Source: Purpureocillium takamizusanense (lineage: Eukaryota > Ascomycota > Sordariomycetes > Hypocreales > Ophiocordycipitaceae). From it: a DNA stretch of 64,000 nucleotides. The DNA lies in the NCBI RefSeq assembly GCF_022605165.1, contig NC_063076.1, forward strand, positions 2,162,200-2,226,199. Reading direction: 5' to 3'. Shown piece after piece: positions 58,297-64,000 of this stretch (position 1 is the stretch's first letter; each line of letters begins with the position of its first letter). Below the pieces are notes generated by a model, which was not told the DNA's origin, did no database searches, and saw only the letters and a program-made list of their open reading frames with translations. Position numbers and translations under genes: made by a program.

Positions 58297-59141
58297 TATA
58301 AGAAAGAGGGATAAAGGTAGAGGAAGGTAAAGATAATAAGGAAATAGAGATATATAGAGACAAAAGGGGTAATAATAATAGAGAGATAAAATAGGTAATT
58401 AAGATAGTAAAGGTATTAAATTACTTAATCTTCTATCTTATCTAGACTAGGAGGCAATAGCCCTATATATAATAAAATAGACTCGGCCTTCGGTCTGATT
58501 ATCTATCCGTCGGTCTAATACTATTTTTTAGCTTAGCGTTAGAGCTAAATATAGCTAAATTTAGCGTAGCTAGGACTAACGGACTTTAGATTAGACTAAA
58601 GACCTATTATATAGCTTATAGTAGCTAAATAGACTTTTAGTCGGTATAATAGACTAGCCGTCGGTATAATAGACTATCCGCTATTATAAAATTCTAGATA
58701 AATATTTATCCGGCTATAATATATATATAGGATAAATATTTACCCAGGTATAAAATATAATTATTAATTAGATAAATGTTTATCTAGGTATTTAAACTAG
58801 ATAAATATTTATCCAGGCACTATAATATATATAGTTATTATATATATAGTTATATTATATATATAGTTATATTATATATATAGTTATATTATATATATAG
58901 TTATATTATATATATAGTTATATTATATATATAGTTATATTATATATATAGTTATATTATATATATAGTTATATTATATATATAGTTATAATATATATAG
59001 TTATTATATATATAGTTATATTATATATATAGTTATATTATATATATAGTTATATTATATATATAGTTATATTATATATATAGTTATATTATATATATAG
59101 TTATATTATATATATAGTTATATTATATATATAGACTAATA
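58297..59141 (-). mobile_element. Copia LTR copy B (5' LTR, expanded by a 17-bp tandem array)
   Basis: The LTR runs from TATAAGAAAGAGGG (58297) to GACTAATA (59141) in plus coordinates, so it points to the minus strand. It is 845 bp, longer than the 508-bp solo LTR, mainly because a 17-bp unit (ATATATATAGTTATATT type) is repeated about 18 times at about 58820-59130. The core keeps CTCGGCCTTCGGTCTGATTA. The primer site and gag remnant lie beyond its inner end. Confidence 0.8.
58820..59130. repeat. 17-bp minisatellite inside LTR copy B
   Basis: About 18 tandem copies of a 17-bp A+T unit containing GTTATATT. Other LTR copies have fewer copies of a shorter 13-bp version (GTTATATTATATA) at the same place, so the array expanded within this LTR lineage. 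Confidence 0.9.
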
Positions 59142-59300
59142 GATATCTATATATAAAGCTATTAAAGGCTAAAAGTGAAGCCTTTACTGCTTTTTATAAA
59201 TATAAGCAACTAGTTGAAAATAATAACTATAATAGAAAAATAAAGCTATTAGCTACTGATAACGGTACCGAATATATAAATACTAAATTTAGTAACTATC
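59142..59300 (+). pseudogene. Copia integrase fragment
   Basis: A plus-strand open frame reads KAKSEAFTAFYKYKQLVEN and, further on, KIKLLATDNGTEYINTKF before it is cut by LTR copy C. The DNGxEY motif is part of the DDE catalytic core of Copia integrase. Codons are A+T-rich, but the frame has no stop, so this piece is less damaged than its surroundings. Both sides are LTRs, showing nested insertion. Confidence 0.8.
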
Positions 59301-59914
59301 TATAAGAAAGAGGGATAAAGGCAGAAGAAGGTAGAGATAATAAGGAAATAGAGATATATAGAGACAAAAGGGGTAATAGTAATAGAGAGATAAAATAGGT
59401 AATTGAGATAGTAAAGGTATTGAATTGCTTGATCTTCTATCTCATCTAGACTGGGAGGCAACAGCCCTATATATAATAAAATAGACTCGGCCTTCGGTCT
59501 GATTATCTATCCGTCGGTCTAATACTATTTTTCAGCCTGGCGTTATAGCTGAAAATAGCTGAATTCAGCGTGGCTTTAGTCCTAAGTCTAGACCTATAGC
59601 TAAATTCAGCGTGGCGTTATAGCTAGAACCTTAATAAGGCTAGTCGGGTCTAGTCTCTATATAGTAATTAGGACTATACCTATTATCGCCTAGTCTCTTA
59701 TATAAATATCCGTCGGATATTTATTAAATACCCGACGGGTATTTTATTTATAGTAATAGTTATATTATATAGTTATATTATATAGTTATATTATATAGTT
59801 ATATTATATAGTTATATTATATAGTTATATTATATAGTTATATTATATAGTTATATAAAACCTACTATATATTATATATAGGAATATTATATAGTTATAT
59901 TATATAGACTAATA
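59301..59914 (-). mobile_element. Copia LTR copy C (minus orientation)
   Basis: About 614 bp from TATAAGAAAGAGGG to GACTAATA, closely similar to copy D. It contains the paired palindromes TCCGTCGGA and CCCGACGGG near 59709-59740 and a 13-bp GTTATATTATATA array to about 59850. It interrupts the integrase fragment on its left. No matching target duplication is visible. Confidence 0.8.
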
Positions 59915-62238
59915 AAGAACCTCTATAAGTTTTAAATTAACTCTTTTATTTATATTAATTAAAATATAAGATTATTATTAAATTAAAATATTATTATAAA
60001 GTAATTATTTAGTATTAAGTAATCCTAAATATATTATAATATATTATTACCTTAAATTAATATAATATAAAAGTTAAGTTTAATTTAACCTTTAACTTTA
60101 TAGTCTATTTAGTTTATTCTTTTTCTTTTATAATTTATATTACTATAGTATAAGCCTCTTTATTATTAAAGTTATTTAAGTTATTTATTTAATTATAAAT
60201 TATATTTCTTAAAAACTTTAATCTTTATAACTTAATATAAGACTTAAAAGACGTTATATATCTTAGATTAATTTAATTCCTTTAAATTATTATTACTATA
60301 ATAAGGTATTAAAGTCAGAAGGCTAATATATATAATATCCCTATATAGAGGGCTATTAAAGCCCGGTTTTTTAAGCGTTACTAAAGCTTAGATCTCTAAG
60401 CTTTAATCTTATAGTTAACGACTTATTAAAAATATATCCCCTTTAGCTCTAAGATCCTTTATGCCCTTACCTAGCTATATATATAATTAAGTATAGCTAC
60501 TATAAGTCCTAAAGCTTCCTTTTTAGCTACTTAAGCGATAGTAATAGTATCTATAAAGAGCTAAAGAGCCGCTAGTATAATATAAAGTACGACTTAATAA
60601 GAGGAATAGCTTATAGGAAATACTATAGAAGTATTTAATACTATATTAATAAGTTATAAGCTTTTAGTAAAAAAGTAGGCTTAAGCGATAAAGGTATATT
60701 AAATAACTTAAAAAGTTATAAGCGTTATATAAAAAAGAAGGAATTATAAAGGTCCTTAAGGGAAGTAAAAAACATAGCGTAACGTTATTATAATACCGCT
60801 ATAATAGTCCTAACTTATTAGGTAATAACGTAAAGGTAAAGATTATAAACTTTTTAAAGTTAAGGTATTTAATAAACCTATAGTAATAATGAGACTAATT
60901 ATAAGATATTTAGCGGGCTTTTTAAAGAGTATTAAAGAAATATTAAGAGGATAAAAAAAGATTATCTTTACCCTAAATTATATATATTAAGAAGACTAGG
61001 TAAAATAAGATTATTACTTTAATAATTAAGCCTTAAATTATAAAGTAAAGTTAAAAGTAATTTAATTTCTATTTAAGGATTAAACCTATACTTTACTTTA
61101 CGATTTAAGAAACTATAAAGCTATTTTAATAGCCTAAAAGTAAAAGGCTATTTAAAGGGATTAATAATCGCTAGTTAATTTTAGTTTTTACCTTAATTTA
61201 ATAATAAAAAATACTTTAAATACGCTAATAAATTAAATAGGGCCTTTACTTTCTTTAAGAGATTACGCTTAGAACTTTAAAGATAGATTAACCTTAAGAT
61301 ATTAATTAAAAAATAAAATATATAAAGAGGTTATATAGATCGTATAGTAAATATAGGGCTTAATAGACTAAAAAGTAAAGTAAAAGGATTTATCTTATAA
61401 TAACTTTAGCTATATATTTAAGTTTTAATGCTTATTTAATAGCGCTATATTATAAAAAGTTAACTAGCCTTTAACTTTATTAACGAGACTAATAATAACT
61501 TTAATATAGCTAATATAAAAGAAAAGGAAATTATATTATTTTAACTATAAAAATAAGGACTACTTATTATAAGTATACTTAAAGCTTTATAAAGATCGAG
61601 AGTACTTTAAGCTATAGGGAAACTATAGGTAATTAAGATAAATACATATACCTTAATAATATATTACCTTAAAAAAGCGATTAAATACCTAATTATATTT
61701 ATTATAATATAATTATAAAGAGCTATAAAAATAAATACTAACATAAATATTTACTTTAAAGTAGATTTAATTAATATTTAATTTATATATTAATATTAAT
61801 TTAAAAGGGGCGATAATACCTTATTATACCTTATAGTAATAAAGGGATTAAGTATTCCTTAATATAAAGTATAACAGGTACCCTTTACCTTAATAAATAA
61901 TAAATGCTAAATTAAAAGTACTATTTACTATTATATTACTATTAATTAAGACTTAAAGTAAGGGGGATATCTTATATTATTAAGTATACCTACCTTTATA
62001 AAGTATTAAATCTACCTTACTTTAATAAATAAGTAATAATAATTTAAGTATTAATAAAGAAAGATAAAGGTTATAGAGTTAAGGAAATTTACTTAAAAGT
62101 ATCGTAATAAAGTATAGGTATATATTATTATTAAAGATAATAACCCTATATTAAAATTACTAAGGGAAGGGGATATATAAGCGTTTTAAAGGGGAGGAAT
62201 AATTAACTTACCCTTTAAAACTTTATTACCTTTAAGAT
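59915..62238. repeat. A+T-rich RIP-degraded transposon sequence
   Basis: About 2.3 kb with more C and G than the far left part, including AGCGATA, GGGCTTTTTA and GCGCTATA remnants, which suggests a former coding region. I could not read a convincing protein in any frame. It may be pol sequence of the retroelement or another transposon. Confidence 0.55.
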
Positions 62239-62243
62239 ATCTT

Positions 62244-62751
62244 TATAAGAAAGAGGGATAAAGGCAGAAGAAGGTAGAGATAATAAGGAAATAGGGATAT
62301 AAGAGATAGAAGGGGTAATAATAATAGAGAGATAAAATAGGTAGAAGAGATAATAAAGGTATTGAATTGCTTAATCTTTTATCTCGTCTAGACTAGGAGG
62401 TAACGGTCCTATATATAATAAAATAGACTCGGCCTTCGGTCTGATTATCTATCCGTCGGTCTAATACTATTTTTCAGCTTGGCGTTATAGCTGAATTTAG
62501 CGTGGCTTTAGTCTTTAGTCTAGACTTATAGCTATATTCAGCATGGCGTTATAGCTAGAGACTAGTTTTATAGGTCGGGCTAGTCTCTATATAGTAATTC
62601 AGACTATACCTATTATCACCTAGTCTATTTTATAATTTATCCGTCGGATATATATTAAATACCCGACGGGTAATTTATATAGTTATATTATATAGTTATA
62701 TTATATAGTTATATTATATAGTTATATTATATATATAGTTATAGACTAATA
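62244..62751 (-). mobile_element. Solo Copia LTR (copy D) with target-site duplication
   Basis: A 508-bp LTR, TATAAGAAAGAGGG...GACTAATA, flanked on both sides by the pentamer ATCTT (62239-62243 and 62752-62756). This defines the exact LTR ends; on the minus strand it runs TATTAG...CTTATA, which is what TG...CA ends become after RIP. It shows that an element inserted here and recombined between its LTRs. Confidence 0.9.
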
Positions 62752-63033
62752 ATCTTCGATATTAATTAAGTAGGTATCTTATTAAAGTATAAAGTAATAG
62801 ACTATATTATTTACTTTTTATTAACTATAATATTACTTTATAAGCTACTTTATCCTTTATTATAAATTAAGTTATAAGAATTATAATAGTATTTATAGGA
62901 AAACTTATAAGTAAGATAAATCTAGCCCTTAAAGAGCCTTATAAGTATATTAATCCTTTTTATATTAAAAAAGAATAGGACCCTTTAATTATATATATAT
63001 TATTAAGGGCTTAATAAGGTAATAATAAAGAAT

Positions 63034-63335
63034 AGCTATAGCCACGCTGAATTTAGCTATAGCTACGCTAAATTTAGCTATATTCAGCTATAACGCGAAG
63101 CTGAAAAATAGTATTAGACCGAAGGATAGATAATTAGACCGAAGGCCGAGTCTATTTTATTATATATAGGACCGTTGCCTCCTAGTCTAGACGAGATAGA
63201 AGATTAAGGAATTCAATTACTTTACTACCTTAACTACCTATTTTATCTCTCTATTACTATTACCCCTTTTGTCTCTATATATCCCTATTTCCCTTTTATC
63301 TTTATCTTCCTCTGCCTTTATCCCTCTTTCTTATA
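63034..63335 (+). mobile_element. Truncated Copia LTR copy E (plus orientation)
   Basis: About 300 bp matching the 3' part of LTR copy A, from CCACGCTGAATTTAGC-like sequence through GACCGAAGGCCGAGTC to CCCTCTTTCTTATA. The 5' portion is missing. It is the fifth related LTR in this block. Confidence 0.75.
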
Positions 63336-64000
63336 GACGTTAAAGTTATTAAGTTTTTAACCTATAAGTACGACCTTAAGGTAGCTACGATATTATAGGG
63401 CAGGATATTAGTATTTAAGTATAGCGGGCTATATAGCGCGGGATTAATTAAAATAAAATAAAAGTAAAATATCTTTACCCCTATACTTTTTTTCGTTTAC
63501 TAATAGTAAAACTTATTAATATAAATAAATTATATATTAATAAGCTTAAATATTAATTTTAAATCTTTAATTACTCCTTTTTTTATAAATAATTAATAAT
63601 TTATTAATACTTTAATTATTAAGGCTTTAAATATATTTTATAATATTATATAAAAATAGTTTAATATTAGTTTTATACTTTTTAAAGCGATTAAAATAAA
63701 GGCAATAAAATATACTTAATATAAGATAACTTAAAGAAATATTAATATATTAATAATTAAGGATATTATTACCTTATATATTTAAATACTTTAAAAGATA
63801 AAGTATAAAAGAAAATATATAAATAGCCTTTATTATTTATTTTTAACCCTTTTTAATCTTTATAAGGCTTATTTTATAAATGAGTAAACTTTAATTAAGC
63901 TTAATATTATAAAAGCTTTATACCTTTAATATTTAGTTATAAAAGAAAGGATAATTAATAAACCTTAAATATATTATATAAAAATAAAGTATAATTATTA
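63336..64000. repeat. A+T-rich end of window with direct repeat copy 2
   Basis: After LTR copy E a short less mutated stretch (63336-63480) leads into a second copy (63515-63978) of the repeat seen at 56197-56656. The two copies diverge at about 63979, just before the window end. Confidence 0.7.

Noticed and set aside
58820..59130. Regularly spaced repeats resembling a CRISPR array
   Set aside because: The units are contiguous 17-bp tandem copies without unique spacers, inside an LTR of a eukaryotic retrotransposon.
59915..62238. LINE-type reverse transcriptase remnant
   Set aside because: I looked for reverse transcriptase motifs on both strands, but the frames are too decayed to support any assignment.

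Overview
The window is nuclear DNA of a filamentous ascomycete. The genes carry short introns (mostly 44-143 nt) with GT...AG ends and CTRAC-like branch points, and the proteins are typical of Pezizomycotina. Intergenic DNA contains islands rich in TACCTAGGTA/GTAC motifs, and there are several blocks of extreme A+T content of the kind left by repeat-induced point mutation (RIP). Protein wording suggests Sordariomycetes, probably Hypocreales; I cannot name a species.

Layout. 1-2.8 kb: the 3' end of an unknown gene, a membrane-anchored methyltransferase-like protein and a multi-pass membrane protein. 2.8-6.5 kb: a gene desert with simple repeats. 6.5-18.2 kb: an F-box/Cys-rich protein, a SET-domain protein, a DUF3176-type membrane protein, the splicing factor PRP17/CDC40, the ER cargo receptor ERV14 and type 1 methionine aminopeptidase. 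19.7-32.7 kb: kynurenine 3-monooxygenase, mitochondrial ribosomal protein bS8m, a long disordered protein, mitochondrial EF-G (MEF1) and a GPI-type aspartic protease. 33.6-35.3 kb: A+T-rich DNA and a 763-bp element with terminal inverted repeats. 35.5-45.7 kb: an ADP1-type ABC transporter, a probable mS26/PET123 mitoribosomal protein, the GTPase NOG2, a small protein with a myristoylation motif and a short-chain dehydrogenase. 45.7-49 kb: a second desert. 49-52.7 kb: a vacuolar-type amino acid transporter and homoisocitrate dehydrogenase (LYS12).

52.7-64 kb: an 11.3-kb block with no intact gene. It is a nest of RIP-damaged Ty1/Copia retrotransposons: five related LTR copies (one a solo LTR with a 5-bp target duplication), a half-tRNA-type primer binding site, a gag remnant whose zinc knuckle is mutated at every metal ligand, an integrase fragment, and a direct repeat of about 460 bp whose second copy runs to near the window end.

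The genes are unrelated housekeeping and membrane functions rather than a metabolic cluster. Three encode mitochondrial translation proteins (bS8m, MEF1, probable mS26). I found no secondary-metabolite cluster, CRISPR array, rRNA or tRNA gene. The most unusual signals are a 429-nt NOG2 intron that may hold an H/ACA snoRNA, the inverted-repeat element just upstream of the ABC transporter, and the readable decay history of the Copia nest. All exon boundaries are read by eye from splice signals and reading-frame continuity.
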